Notes under the pieces: generated by a model
What the model was told of the DNA's origin: nothing
The model's input: the letters and a program-made list of their open reading frames with translations, nothing else
The model's database searches: none
Shown: positions 1 through 11,806 of the stretch, one piece after another
Position numbering within the stretch: the first letter of the stretch is position 1
How the letters are laid out: each line of letters begins with the position of its first letter
Program-made: the position numbers and the translations under genes
From: Tetracladium setigerum
Lineage: Eukaryota > Ascomycota > Leotiomycetes > Helotiales
Length of the DNA stretch: 64,000 bases
Direction: 5' to 3'
NCBI GenBank assembly: GCA_031472005.1
Contig: PZJY01000004.1
Location: 496,001-560,000 of the forward strand

Positions 1-444
1 GCTTCTTGTATCTTATGCATTTCCTTGACTAAATGGGAAGGATCGGGGACCATACGGAGAGGTTCCATTCTTGGTGAATGCATAATCGATACGCCATAAA
101 CTCTTCTTCCAACAGTACCAACGATCCGGACGTACTCAGTGTTCCACATCAGTGTCATGCTTCCCCCACACTATTCCATGATGAATCAACAATCGTTCAG
201 GAGTCAATACATCATGCTGCAACCATGCCCTGCAAGTGATGGACTGTCCGTCCTTGGATTCCTGAGACGGATTAGACTGTGATTGAACTAAGATCGATGA
301 GTATATATGGTAAGGAATTTCCCCTCTGGTTTGCTCATCACCCCCTTCTGTATTCCTCCAAACTCCTCAAGCAGCTTCTAATGTATCTCACTTCTGTATT
401 AATCTCTTACATCTGAGCTACCTACCGACTTTCTCACATTGATA
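1..444. other. Intergenic, no gene recognised
   Basis: No open frame of recognisable coding character on either strand. The last 100 bases, rich in C/T and ending just before the ATG at 445, look like an ordinary promoter and 5' UTR of the downstream AAA+ gene. Confidence 0.4.
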
Positions 445-3174
445 ATGGCTTTGACGGAGATGGTCCAGCGCCACCCCTTGATGTCTCATCAAGGGACAAA
501 CACGACGAACACACCACCAGACAGCCCAGTGGAATGGCCTATTGTCATGTTGAGTGATGGACAGGCTTCCGAGATGGCACTTGCGGTGTCTGCCATGAAG
601 ATGACATCTCGATCCTCACCTGGAAACCCACCACCCTCCCTTGCAGCAGAGACAGTCGCCACGACCCCAGGTTTGCCAACTCCCTGCCCTGCATGTTCGG
701 CGAAAGCACCAACTTTGGGTGCGGGGAGTTCAATAAACAGTTTATGGAAGTGGAAGCTCCCAGGTCCCAAGATGCGGCACCTGCAAAACCACTTACGCTG
801 CAAGACCTCGAACATCTCATCGTCAAGCTCATTAGCAAGCGCGCAGAAGACAACGCCGAGGTCACTGATAGCCCCAAACTCGACTCTCCGGATGGCACCA
901 CGTCAAAGGAGGTGATGGCTCGCGCCTCGCTACTGGCTTTCAAAAAAGTCGATGAGATGCAAGTTTCTGAACTCACCTATCTATGTATCCACTAACGGAC
1001 ATTGACATGTAGCTGGGATAACAAGGCATACAAGTACACCGTTGTGGAAAGCCCCAAACCAAAAGGTATTGGCAACTTGGATCAATACGTGTTTGTAGTT
1101 CGTGGGCGGGTCGGTACGTATACCCTTGAACCGAAAACCACATACTGACAACCTCCAAAGACAAGAAGACTAAAGAGACTACTTATTTTGTTGACGTCAA
1201 ATCGTTCATGCTTCGAGACGCCTTGAGGGAGGTCCTCTATGACGTCCCCGGTATCAGCATCCTGGAGGAAAAGCTCTCAGTAAGCAAACCTTCACCACCC
1301 CAAGACGAATAGAAACTTACACTTCTATAGATAGAGCGCAACATTCTCTACAACTTCCTCCCCGAGATTGAGTCATATCGCGACCAGATTGACCCTGAGA
1401 ACCGAGCAAGCAATGAACACATCAACCTTCTCATCGACCATATCAAGACTTCCTACTCAGACGTCACCCAACGACTTGGTGCACTCCTCAAGGCCAAAGT
1501 GATCACTTATGACCTCTTGTGGGCCCTTTTCAAAGCAAACACGCTAGTCTACACCACGTGCCAGGGAACGGAAAAGCCAAGGTGCATCAAGTACGAGTCT
1601 GCCGCAGAGGAAACCACCCAGAGCGGAGTAGAATATTTCCACATCAAAGGGAGCTATCTGGACTTTGATGGGAAGATTTTAGGAACGGTTCCGATTGAGA
1701 CGGCGATTTTGAAATTTGATGGATCTAAACCCATCAACTCGCTCGAGGCCTTCCCACTCCATCATCACGAGGACGAGGAGGCTATCAAAAAGGAGCTTGT
1801 CGAATGTGGCCGGAGGTTCTGCTCCTTGAGAGGTACTCATCATCGGCAGTACGATGGAACAGCTTTCCAGATGGTGAAAGGGAAGCCTCGCAAAATCACG
1901 ATAAACGGCAGAATCATAGTAGACGCGGTCAAATTTCTACAGGACAATCCCAATTACACTCGACCGAGCATTTTCAAGAGCTCCAAAGGTGTTAGCATAT
2001 GGCTAGATATGGACGACGGGCCTAGCACTCAGCTCGATGAATCGGTTCTGAAGAAGGGTGTTAACATCAACGAGTTGAGCGACGAAAGTCTCCTACTCTG
2101 TAGTCCAACTGTACTGGGTTATAGTCTTGAGAACAAGTTGTTTTGTAAGATCACACCACTAGAAATTCTGTACATTCCCCACTAAAGCTCTCCAGTGGAG
2201 TTCGCTGTCGCAGATATTTCGGAAATCTGCTGGGATGAGTCTATTTTCGGTCAGCTCAAAATCCCAGCTGAGTCGAAGGAGATCATTCAAGCCCTGACAA
2301 CCCAACATTCGAGCCGTGAAAATGCCCACACATTTGATGACTTCGTCAAGCAAAAAGGCCTTGGATTAATCATACTTCTGTAGTACGTAGACCAGTATCG
2401 GGAGCAAGCTTAAAACTAATACGCCCGATAGCGGGCCACCTGGTGTAGGAAAGACAATGACTGCAGAGGCGCTCGCAGAACTCCTTCACATGCCCCTTTT
2501 TACAGTAAGTTCAAAGCAGACCTAACTGTTACTGAAACTAATCTCGACAGGTATCTGCGGCAAACCTCAGTCACAATTCATCAGCAGACCTCGATACGCA
2601 ACTGTCAAAGATCTTCGATGTGGCTAGCCATTGGAACACCTTGCTGCTCCTCGATGAGGCGGATTCATATCTCCGCCGACGGTGTGACAACTCTCAACAT
2701 AACGCTCTGGTTTCGGTTTTCTTACGCAAGCTTGAGTATTTTACCGGCATTATGATGCTCACAACCAATCAGGTGAAAGAATTTGACAGCGCAGTACAGA
2801 GTAGAATACACATTGGGCTTGCCTATGAACCTTTAGGGGTTGATACCAGAATGAGCATTTGGGAAAGCTTCCTAAACAAGCCAAACGCAAAGGGCAGGGT
2901 GGTTGATTTCAAAGGCACTGAGCTCCGGGATCTGGCAAAGCGCAAGCTGAATGGTCGACAAGTAAGCTATCTTCTGTAATGAACTCATACCTATTTATTA
3001 ACAAGTTTTCCTTCACAGATCAAGAATGCGGTGCGTGCGGCACATGCTTTGGCGGACTTTGAAAATGTAGACTTGGCTGTGAATCACCTGCACAGGGTCC
3101 TGAATGTTGGGACGATTTTTGAAAACGACTTTAAGGGCACCGGTGCGACTGACAATGAGAGAGCCTACTTTTGA
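445..3174 (+). CDS. AAA+ ATPase with fungal DUF7025-type N-terminus
   Basis: Probable nucleotide-dependent remodelling ATPase of a large fungal family; substrate unknown. Exons supported by splice sites and frame: up to 958, 1013-1113, 1161-1279, 1331-2144, 2196-2379, 2432-2504, 2551-2961, 3019-3174. The long exon 4 encodes the family's N-terminal region. The ATPase core shows Walker A GPPGVGKT (from 2433), Walker B LLLLDEAD (about 2641-2664) and a sensor-1-like MLTTN (about 2755). The first intron appears to be a GC-AG intron (donor GCAAGT at 959) that restores the frame. The N-terminus is uncertain: the frame open before 958 begins about 693 and differs from the ATG frame at 445, so a further intron, an internal start (for example ATG 744) or a frameshift is needed. 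The ATPase core looks intact and functional. Confidence 0.85.
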
Positions 3175-3470
3175 TGGTAGCTTGTAAACTCCAGCGGTGG
3201 ATTTCGTTCGCCTTCTTCATCTGACCTGAAATCGCCTATGCACTTCAATTTTGGACTGTTTAATTCTATTGTTTTCATGATGTGATGTTTTCGATAAGTC
3301 GTGTGTGGCTCCTGATCTTGCATAATCAAGATGTTATCTGTATCTAGTTGACTAGCACGCACTGGGACCCATGGTTGACCTGGGCTGCGCTCTCATCAGT
3401 ATATATAGGAGTCCCTCGCCCTGCAGAGCATCTTGTTCATCGTTTTCTTGACACCTAGCATTGGAACTCC
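3175..3470. other. Intergenic region
   Basis: 3' flank of the AAA+ gene and 5' flank of the ORF at 3471. A TATATATA-like stretch near 3400 could serve as a promoter element for that ORF; nothing else is recognised. Confidence 0.3.
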
Positions 3471-4070
3471 ATGCCGCACGAAATCTGCCTTCTGGTGAAG
3501 CAAGAGTACGAAGCGACAAAAGCCAAGTCCGCAAACTTATGGAACAACTGCCGTGAGGTAGTCCCAAGCAGTGTAGCTGTCAGCCCTGTTGCCGAACGGA
3601 GTCTTTTCAGCAGCATGGCAATGTATAGTGGTGGCCGCCAGGCTTGCGAAGATGATGAATCGCTAACGGGGATGATGACCGAGAGCACTACAACGGAGCC
3701 ATTTCATCCAAATCATACTACCCACCAGAGAAATGTAAGCTTAATTAAGAGTAATTCCAAGCAAAAGACTAACCAGCTCAAGCAATTTTGGAAATTGAGA
3801 TATGAAGTGCAGAAGAAGCAGTCTCTCTTTGACGAGGAAGCGCAGCGGATCATATCTTTCCGCCTAACAGCACTACATCGACTAGCCCTGTTCAACGTTG
3901 ATGCTATCCGCGAGACTAAAATCCGCCAGGTACTCAAACAACTATTGGAGCCGGGCGGTACACCGAGGCACGACAAACGCAGGATTCGCAAGCGCTCCCA
4001 ACATCTGCTCCGGAGGCTGAATGGGACCATGTTTGCCAAACAACGGCGTGGAACTCGGAATGCTGTATAG
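3471..4070 (+). CDS. Unknown basic protein, 199 aa
   Basis: Uninterrupted ATG-started frame with no domain I recognise. The second half is strongly basic (clusters such as RHDKRRIRKRSQ near the C-terminus), compatible with a nuclear or nucleic-acid-binding protein, but this is weak. A 42-base stretch at about 3735-3776 begins GTAAGC, holds a GACTAAC branch-like motif and ends in CAG, and is a multiple of three, so it may be an intron retained in this frame. No homology was assessed. It could also be a chance ORF. Confidence 0.4.
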   Translation: MPHEICLLVKQEYEATKAKSANLWNNCREVVPSSVAVSPVAERSLFSSMAMYSGGRQACEDDESLTGMMTESTTTEPFHPNHTTHQRNVSLIKSNSKQKTNQLKQFWKLRYEVQKKQSLFDEEAQRIISFRLTALHRLALFNVDAIRETKIRQVLKQLLEPGGTPRHDKRRIRKRSQHLLRRLNGTMFAKQRRGTRNAV

Positions 4071-4258
4071 TCGGTCCTTCATCCATGCCGTTAGCTCTTC
4101 GCTTCGCTTCTGACTGTTGGGGACAGACTTGTTTGGATAACGAAATGAAAATGGCAATTGCTGGCGAGGGTTAGGTATGGAGACCAGGAGGATTGGAATA
4201 TGGTAGGAGTCATAATGTAGACCACCAATGGATCCGTTGATTATAGATGAACTGCTGA

Positions 4259-5126
4259 TTATCCATGCTGCCACAACGAACTACCTCTGTCGACCAACAG
4301 CCTGGTCGCTGCGCTATAACCTAGCTCCGCACAGCAATGAAACGGTGTACGTCCAAGATTGTCTTTTGCTGCAGTGTCCGCGCCGTTGTCAATTAGCAAG
4401 TTGATGAATTCCTTGGAGCCATCTTTTGCAGCTAGATGAAGGGCTGTGACACCCTCCAAATCTGCGGCAGATCCTGCCACGCCCCTTGCCAATAGAAGAG
4501 CCGCCGTTTCCTCAGACCCGCTCTTCACAGCTAAATGCAATAGTGTCTGGCCCTTTGAGTCCAAGGAAGATATGTCTCCCTTCGGCGAGGAGAAGCTCCT
4601 CAACTGCGTCTTTATGCCCCTCCTTTGAGGCCCAGTATATTGCCGTCTGGTGGTACATATCCTCCTGTGTTATCGAGGCCCCATGTTCCATGAGCAGGCG
4701 TATCACCTCTCTGTGGCCGTGCTGAGCCGCTCGTATTAATGGCGTTCCGTCGAAGATATCTCGCGTAGAGTGATATGTGCCACTTTCAAGTAAGTGCCTC
4801 GCCTTTTCAACATCCCCGTCTGTGCACGCCGTTGAAAGGAGTTCGACCGTATCGAAGGAGAACTGAGGCGTTCTGCAAGTTGGACAACCCCCCGTTTCAA
4901 AAACAGATTTGGCCATGCAGGATTCGTGCCCCCAATATCGACATTCGCACCGAAGCATTACCATCTCTACCCCAATATCTCCATTCTGCAGACAAATGGG
5001 ACACGGCTCCACGATTGTCGAGTCATCAACGATCTTCCGGTGAGCCGAGCTGTCGGGAAGTTTGGTGATACTGTCGCGATATGTGCTCCGCAAGGTACTA
5101 GCATCGAAAATGCCTTCTATCACCAT
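4259..5126 (-). pseudogene. RING-finger / ankyrin-repeat protein, frameshifted
   Basis: Putative E3 ubiquitin-ligase-type protein: a zinc-binding module (CPIC, then LRCECRYWGHESCM, then CPTC) in the first 85 residues of the 5126 frame, followed by at least four ankyrin repeats. Typical repeat motifs are visible, such as GTPLIRAAQHGHREVIRLL and GVTALHLAAKDGSKEFINLL. The frame changes between repeats at about 4575-4583: the upstream frame reads HKDAVEELLLAEG and the downstream frame continues DISSLDSKGQTLLHLA. One base gained or two lost would explain this. No intron fits. Either a real pseudogene or an assembly error; the coding potential on both sides is otherwise clean. The ATG at 5126 is the first in frame; an upstream exon is possible. 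Confidence 0.75.
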
Positions 5127-5373
5127 ACCGTCTGTCGTACGAACCGTGTTTAGAGAAGCCGACTTTGAATGGGGTGGTTCACAAGCATTTAGATTTTGAG
5201 GCTGTGGCTAGTGAGCTCCAGGCTGTGGCGCCAGCTCACAATCTTAGTCCGTAGAAAGGAATGCGCCAAGCATGCGTTCCTCCAGAGACAAACCCAAAGA
5301 CACTCAACCCCCTTTTCATCATAACCACAACTCCCTGTCGAAACCAATTCCAACCACAATTCGCACTATCATA

Positions 5374-6078
5374 ATGTTGAGAACACTGAACACATTTACC
5401 AGAAGCAGACATACGCTCTTACATATCTCCTGCTACTCCAGTAGCATTGCCTCGTTCCATTCAGCCAGCGAGCAACATCGTCAGCTTGAGGTAGAGCGCA
5501 AATTTTTGGTCACACCAGCTGTGGTTGCCTACCTACGATCTAACGGCGGAGGTTCAAGATTCAAGAGGTACGAAAGCCTCGGAAAACAGACTACCCACGA
5601 TATCTACTACGATCAAAACAATACACTCTTTTCAAGAGGAGTTTATATTCGCCGACGGAATGGACTTTGGGAGGCGAAGATTAAGGCTGGCGGCGATTAC
5701 ATCAATTCAGCTTTTACGGAAATCAACGGCATTGATCCAGTAAAGGAGGTCATCGAACAGAACTTACCCGTCACTGCAGATGGACGTAATATCGAAGAAA
5801 TCTTGGATCCTTGCGCCGAGTTTGTCACGGATCGAGAGTCCTGGATGATTGATGGCAGTTTCAAGGTCGACGTCGACACGACAGATTTTGGACATATTGT
5901 TGGAGAGGTGGAATTGACGAGAATCCTTCAATATGCCGATAGCGAAGAAGAGGAGACACAATTGAGGGGAAAGATGGACCAGGAGATTCGGGCCTTTATG
6001 CAATCTTGCCCACAAGCATTCCCAGTTGGACGCCCAGTTGGTAAATTGACTGCCTATTTCAACCAACTGAAATCATAG
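5374..6078 (+). CDS. CYTH-domain (thiamine-triphosphatase-like) protein
   Basis: Single-exon protein of 234 residues from ATG 5374 (an in-frame ATG at 5272 would add 34 residues). The CYTH signature EVERKF lies at residues 39-44, and the rest alternates acidic and basic beta-strand motifs (IYYDQNNTLFSRGVYIRRR, EAKIK, VGEVEL) typical of the tunnel-fold triphosphatases that bind metal and triphosphate. The first 30 residues are Arg/Ser-rich without acidic residues, so a mitochondrial presequence is plausible. This family includes animal thiamine triphosphatase and inorganic triphosphatases; the actual substrate cannot be told from sequence. The gene is intact and convergent with viperin downstream. 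Confidence 0.85.
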   Translation: MLRTLNTFTRSRHTLLHISCYSSSIASFHSASEQHRQLEVERKFLVTPAVVAYLRSNGGGSRFKRYESLGKQTTHDIYYDQNNTLFSRGVYIRRRNGLWEAKIKAGGDYINSAFTEINGIDPVKEVIEQNLPVTADGRNIEEILDPCAEFVTDRESWMIDGSFKVDVDTTDFGHIVGEVELTRILQYADSEEEETQLRGKMDQEIRAFMQSCPQAFPVGRPVGKLTAYFNQLKS

Positions 6079-6195
6079 GCTGTGACTATGGTCAAGGGCC
6101 GACGGAAAGCTCACGACATTCGATTATTCAAGATCCTGTTAGACGACGATGTCGTGGAGGAAGTAGGTTAATTCGACCCTACCTGTCTAATTACT

Positions 6196-7214
6196 TCACC
6201 ATTCCAATTGCTTCCTCTCGTTACTACCTGAGCCGCACCCTTCACTCGCTTTGGTCCAATCATAAAGCCCACCTCTCTTCACGAACATGCTTTGCTCCCA
6301 CCTGACTTGGGACATCGCTACCCTCACGCCAACATCCAAGATACTCTCACTCGCTTTCTCCTCCCCATCACCTTTATCCAGAAAGCGCATATACTCGTCC
6401 ACAATCAAATAACTTCCCTTCATCATCTCATTGCTCTCCGGCACGAAGCACTTCAGAAGCTTGTGTCTGTCACAGAATGCCTTCCACTGCCCATCGCTTA
6501 CGAGCAAGGAACGTGCATCGCGCCTTCGCTGTTCATTGTCATTTTCGCCAGTGACGATCAGGCATTGGAATACCTTCCACCGAAAGGGTTCAAGCTGTGT
6601 GATTAGACGAGCCATGTCTTCATCCCAGTTCAGACTACACACAACAGTATTGACTTTGAATTTGATACCGAGTTGCTGACACCAACGGGCAATCTTCTTC
6701 AACTGTTCAACGTTCTCTCCACTTCTACCTCTTCCGATTTTGATGTTCGTCTCCGCGTTGAATGAATCGCAAGATATAGCGACGATGTCAATATAGGCCG
6801 CATTCTCCACAAGAATCTCTCTGTGATCTTCGAGCCGTTGGAAACGATGCTTATGCTTTCAATCCTTAGGTCCTCTTTCCCGTAACGCAGAAGCTTTTGC
6901 AAGAACATGGGGTACAAGAAGGGCTCCCCACCTGCGAAATTGAGCTTCTTCATCCCTGCTTCTTTTAAAAGTTTCAACCCTCGCTTGGCCTCGTCTAAAG
7001 AGAGGATACTAGAGGTTTTCTCGGTGTGGAAGCAGAAGCCGCATTCGTAGTTACATTTGCGTGAGAAGTGGTAATTGACCGAAACTGGTGTTTCTGTGCT
7101 TGGTGGCCAAAGTTGATTAAGGTGGTGCATGAGGTAGGCAGTACCAGTCACAATGCAAAAAACACCCGTGATGCTGGAAATAGTTGGATTGTTGAGTAGA
7201 AGTGATAACAACAT
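6196..7214 (-). pseudogene. Fungal viperin (radical SAM), one frameshift
   Basis: Relative of animal RSAD2/viperin, a radical SAM enzyme which in animals and prokaryotes converts nucleotide triphosphates to chain-terminating 3'-deoxy-3',4'-didehydro products. The 7214 frame gives a hydrophobic N-terminal segment and then the cluster-binding motif CNYECGFCFHTEKTS (Cys 54, 58, 61), followed by NFAGGEPFLYP and SIVSNGSKITE. The 6810 frame continues VENAAYIDIVAISCDSF, RWKVFQCLIVTGEN, SYLIVDEYMRFLD and the conserved C-terminal Trp. The switch lies at about 6811-6816, where one T missing from a T-run (TTCTT for TTTCTT) restores both frame and length. Total about 335 residues, near the family length. 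The lesion is either recent inactivation or a homopolymer error. Confidence 0.9.
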
Positions 7215-7228
7215 AGTGGAGGTAAGGT

Positions 7229-7346
7229 CGGGAGTGGGAGGTTGGGACTGGGAGTGGGAAGTTGGGATTGGGACTGGGAAGTTGGGACTGGGACTGGGAC
7301 TGGGAGTGGGAAGTTGGGATTGGGGTTGGGAGTGGGAGTGGGAGTG
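7229..7346. repeat. G-rich GGGANT minisatellite upstream of viperin
   Basis: About 118 bp of tandem short units of the kind TGGGACTGGGAGTGGGAAGT, with purine-rich G-triplets every 6-7 bases on the plus strand. It begins about 15 bp upstream of the viperin ATG, so it falls in the promoter or 5' UTR of a gene read on the opposite strand. Regularly spaced GGG runs can form G-quadruplexes on the template strand; whether they do is not known. Confidence 0.85.
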
Positions 7347-7366
7347 TTTAAATATATGAGAATCAA

Positions 7367-9032
7367 GGATTCGTGGTAAACAGCATCAAATAGCGGACAT
7401 GGCCCGTAGTGTCAGCACTGTTGTTCTCTGCTGAAAACAATCTTGAAGCTATTTTTGCGGCCTACAATAATAAGAATACTCAACGAAATGCGTTTGGTTG
7501 GTCTTAATCAATTTGAGGCCTATAATCAATGTCTACTGCGGGGTGACAAATCAGACATATTTAATGTTAGCCCCAAGGATAGGTTCTGCAAAAGAGTGTG
7601 GGAATACAAGCAATGCATACGCGCACTAACCACACCCATTTTTCGTTAGTTGCATTAGCTGAGAAACATACTATTATTCAAGGTCTTGTTAAGCCTCACT
7701 CGAGGCTCGGCATCTAAGATGACTCGTTGAAGGGGGAGGCTTCATAATACCAGCTTCGTCTGGCAGGATCAATTGTATGCTCCCAGGGTCTCATAAAGAA
7801 TCAACGATTAGATCCATCAACTCTAGATATTCCCCCCATATGGAAGAGAAGACGTGAGCTGCCCATCGTTATCGAAGAAATCAAGCTGACTCATCGATTT
7901 GACTTCAGACGCTGTGGTTGATGATAAAACAGCATGCAAACGGAAACGGCTCGAATTCAACTTCCCGGGGGATTCTACCGGATCATTTAAGATCATTGGC
8001 AAATAGAGCAAGGAGAGATACTTGTGTGTCGGCATAATCTTTGCAAATGGCAAAGAGGTAGCAGTTGGGAACCCTGGGTCGAAATTATGCAATGTGAGTG
8101 TGATGCTTACTAAATTACGACAGTTAAATAAATGGAGTCTCAATAGTTGGCTGGGAGAGAAGCAGGTTTCTAAAGCGCGCAGCGGGATTTGATGATATAC
8201 TCCCTTTCTTTTGGTATAGCCCCCTCTGTCTTCAGTCCAGTCTATTCACCAACCTCTCGATTCCTGCGTGGTCACCACCCTAAGCAATGTCGGCAATAAG
8301 CCAACCAAAAGCTTCGCCGTTCATAATAGGAATATAATGCGTTTAGATAATAAAGTACTTTACCACCATCCCCCCAGGTGATAATAGGGAATCGGAAGAT
8401 TTCTTTCTTATCCATCACTTCCGATCCCATGATGGGGTGCATGGAAAGTGACAGTCCTCCATCTGATATTCGCGATAAGGGTCTTTATAGGCCTCATCAT
8501 CTATTCGCACTGGCGCATGCTGTGTAACTCCAGCCACGGCACTATGCCCAGACTTGTGTGACTTGCAACCAGTAAGAAAAAAACACGCACAAAGATGACT
8601 TCTTCAATATGCAATGTGTTTCGCGGGGAGGCGGCTCTGGGCGGTCCCTTCTGGTCGAGGTGGAGGTGGAGAGGGAGGGGATGGAAGAGTGTGTAGAGAC
8701 TCGTGTTCCACCTTTTGTGCTGAATCCGTATTCGCTGATCTAGCTTAGAAAACCAAACCAGGGCGTTTCTTGATCTTTTTCTCTTCTGCTGATAAAATAC
8801 TCCTTTGCAAGTGGTTCCTCTGCGACCAAAACATTTTTTGGCCTTTGCATATGGGTATACTTGGATCGATCAGGCGACAATTCTCCACATCCGGTCCGAG
8901 CAGAAACAGATATCAATAAAGGGGCAGTACAATAAGCGAAACTATTGTGAGTCTAGTAATTAATTCTCATGGACCTAACTCGTCGGTTTTGGCATCTGAT
9001 TTTTAAAATGCTAGATCCCTCGATATACAGCG
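7367..9032. other. Long gene-poor stretch
   Basis: Only short open frames occur (68 aa at 7443-7649 plus; 106 aa at 7823-8143 minus), with no recognisable domain. The minus-strand frame could be a remnant of a larger gene but I cannot identify it. No tRNA, repeat array or other structure recognised. Confidence 0.35.
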
Positions 9033-11059
9033 ATGTCGAAAAAGGACGGTCGCACACTATACAATGGCGATGATGGTTTGTCTAGTGATCGCGGGGACCT
9101 CGAATTCCAGAAAAAAAGCAGAGTCGCTGGCCGCAGAAAAGCAAACGAAAACGGAATTGTGAATAGTCACAGTAAGGATGCTCAAAGCAAAGCAACCACC
9201 GACGTACCACAAGAACTGTTCCTAGGTGAGTACACAGACGCGGCTAATAATACTGTGGAAAGTATGCTAGCGGCCTAAAAATCTCTCGTGGAATTTGCCG
9301 GTCAGCTTAGGAGGCACCTCGAAGAGATTACAGAGATTACCGACAGAGGGCACATCTTCGACAATCTACGTGAGCAGAACAGAGTTAAAGAGACGAAAAT
9401 TGCAGAGCAAAGCATCACGATTCGTACCATGGGAGACGAGCTCCACGAACAGAAAGACGAGCTTGCCAAGGAAAAACAACGCGTTGATGAGGAAAGGCAA
9501 GACCTAGAGAGACAGAAGATCGAAATGGCAAAAGGCAAGGAGGATGCAGAAAAGAGGCACAGAACAATGGAAGCAGAGGCCAAGTTCAAAGTACAAGAGG
9601 AGTCGGACAAACTTAAAAAACGGTTCGAGAAGGACCTCAAAGAGTGCAAGAAGACTCTGGAAGCCGATTTTCAGAAACAAAAGGATAAGAACGAGAAGCG
9701 AGTTATTCAGCTTCAGGGTGAGAACAGCAAGCTTCTCGCCAGGGCCGCGGAATACCAGCAGCAAATTGAAACATAAAAGAAAAATCTGGAGAACGCTAAA
9801 GAAGAAATCAGTAACAATGAAAGGCTTAAGAAATCGCTGAAGCAAGAAGTTAGCAATCTAGAAGCGCAATTGAAAAAGATAGAGAATGAATTTGCACTGA
9901 ATACCTACACGACAAGTTACTAGTGAGTCCTCTACCTTGCACGAAGCATACACGTATACTAAATATAAAAAGCAAACAACAGTTTGGCAGAATCGCGAAG
10001 GAAATTGAGGATCTCTCTTCGCAATACTTCAAAGCTCTCAACATAGAGGAGGTAGAATTTCCATGACTAGAAGGTGTTTACATTCCAGTTTCTGACCGCA
10101 TGACAGGATGCCAAGATCATTCATGAAATCTCAGTAAACGCGACATCGGTTTTGCCTCGATTCCCATCTCACACAGCGAGGAATCACAGAAGCTTCGCAT
10201 AGCACGCGCTCGATACACCATTACTTCCGTTTTTTGTGAAGTGATCTGGCAGCCATTCTCAGCCGACAAGATGTTGGATCACCCAAAGCTTGTACCTCTC
10301 CTGGGCGAAATATCAACCACGCTGGCAGAATCAGGCAATATTTATAGTAGACACTCAGCGAGAGTCTGGAGCGCTCTAACTATGCGGGCTCTTCGACACC
10401 TGCCTGGTACTCCAGCTTCGCCTCGGTCATCTCAACCGACGACGTCTCACAATTGCGCGGAGCTGGCCGTGGACAAGATTGTCGAAATCCTCTCACCCCT
10501 CGTGCAATCTTCCAACAAGAAACCCCTCCGGAAGGATCTTCTCGCTCTCGCCCGCTCAACCCTGGATATCTGGTCGTCGGCGCAGATGGATGAACTGCAT
10601 ATCAGTGTCTACCCGAACCTCGACCCCAGCAGTCGTAAAGAGTGGCGTTCATCAACGTTGGACCCCGATGCGGGATCAGACGTCATCTCCTCGACTCTGC
10701 CCCGGATTTTCACCCTATTTCGACGCATCACTGCTTCAGAAGTGTCTAGAATCAACGAACTTCCTGCCAATTCATTACCTGGTGCCTGGGCAGGTGATGA
10801 TCAACAACCCGAGATAACAGAGACTTGTATCCATACCGGGACAGGGCTGCCTGAATGCTCGGCGTTAGTTATAGCAGGTAGGCTTGAGGCAGAAGAGGCA
10901 AGAGACCTGCTTGTTCAGGAGGAACTTGAGAGAGATATGCAAAACCTTGAGAAAAAGAAGAAAGAGTTGAAAGCTAGAAGTGAAAGATCTGGGAAGCACA
11001 GTCGCAGTGGATCAATGGTGAGCTCAGGATCGACGAGTTTGAGTCCGACTACAATTTAG
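9033..11059 (+). pseudogene. Coiled-coil protein, nonsense-interrupted
   Basis: A frame rich in E/K/Q heptads (for example KQRVDEERQDLERQKIEMA) starting at ATG 9033. It is interrupted in frame by TAA at 9276-9278 and 9774-9776, passes a likely intron (GTGAGT donor near 9921), and continues in one frame to 11059 with TGA at 10064-10066 and 10124-10126. The downstream part (about 10190-11059) is an alpha-helical region followed by a second coiled coil (EEARDLLVQEELERDMQNLE) and a Ser-rich tail. Each TAA fits CAA to TAA and each TGA fits CGA to TGA. No indel is needed outside the intron. The intact ancestor was probably a filament- or scaffold-like protein of unknown role. Confidence 0.6.
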
Positions 11060-11806
11060 CCAGCGAAGAATTTCATTAAAGGGGAGTGTGGTCTAATTAT
11101 GCAACTTGCTTTAACTCAAAAGAACAATTTGGATACGTCGAAGGAGGGACTGTAGTGCAAGACGTCGACTGCCAAAGACACTTCGCTTCTCGATAGGAAT
11201 GTTTTCTAGTATTATATTAAAATTTAGATTTATATCTCAACTCTTGGTAGTAGTGTTCGTATCAAATCGCAACATTCATAGAGAAGTCCCGATCATCATC
11301 CATCTCCCTTCCGTATAACATCAATTTTCGAATCCTCCCTGTTATGAACCATGAACGGAGACACCTAAACTATATATATAGTTGTTCACAAGCACTTGAT
11401 TTTAGGCTCACTATTTCCAAAAATTCAGCAATCAAGTCTCCAGAATTCACACCTATGCATTTCGCATCCACAATTAGGTCTCGATTTTCTTTTTTCTTTT
11501 CTCTTTTTCTTAATCCTTGCTTTCAAAACGTCCAACCCTTCTAGAGTTACGCTTTGACATAAAAGAACTATTATTTAGGGCACATACGGAACATTTGGGC
11601 TTCTCCCGCACATCGCTTAAGGTTGATAAACTGGCGGCAGGCGCGCTATCACGGTGTCCTTAGATTGGGTGGTGTTAGTAGCACAAACATTTAGGTTGTC
11701 GGTTCCCGCGTTATCTACCCCACATACCCTATTTATGTATTGAACCTTCTCCTCCCCCAATTTTTTTCTTCTCGCTTATCCGTCATCATCTTCCCTTCAT
11801 GATACC
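11060..11806. other. Intergenic, AT-rich
   Basis: Several TTTATATC/TATATATA stretches and a pyrimidine-rich block at 11475-11515; no convincing coding frame on either strand. Confidence 0.3.

Noticed and set aside
6292..6679. Plus-strand ORFs across the viperin gene
   Set aside because: Shadows of the conserved minus-strand radical SAM gene.
7823..8143. 106-codon minus-strand ORF as a gene
   Set aside because: No domain, no start context or partner exons, and composition not clearly coding.
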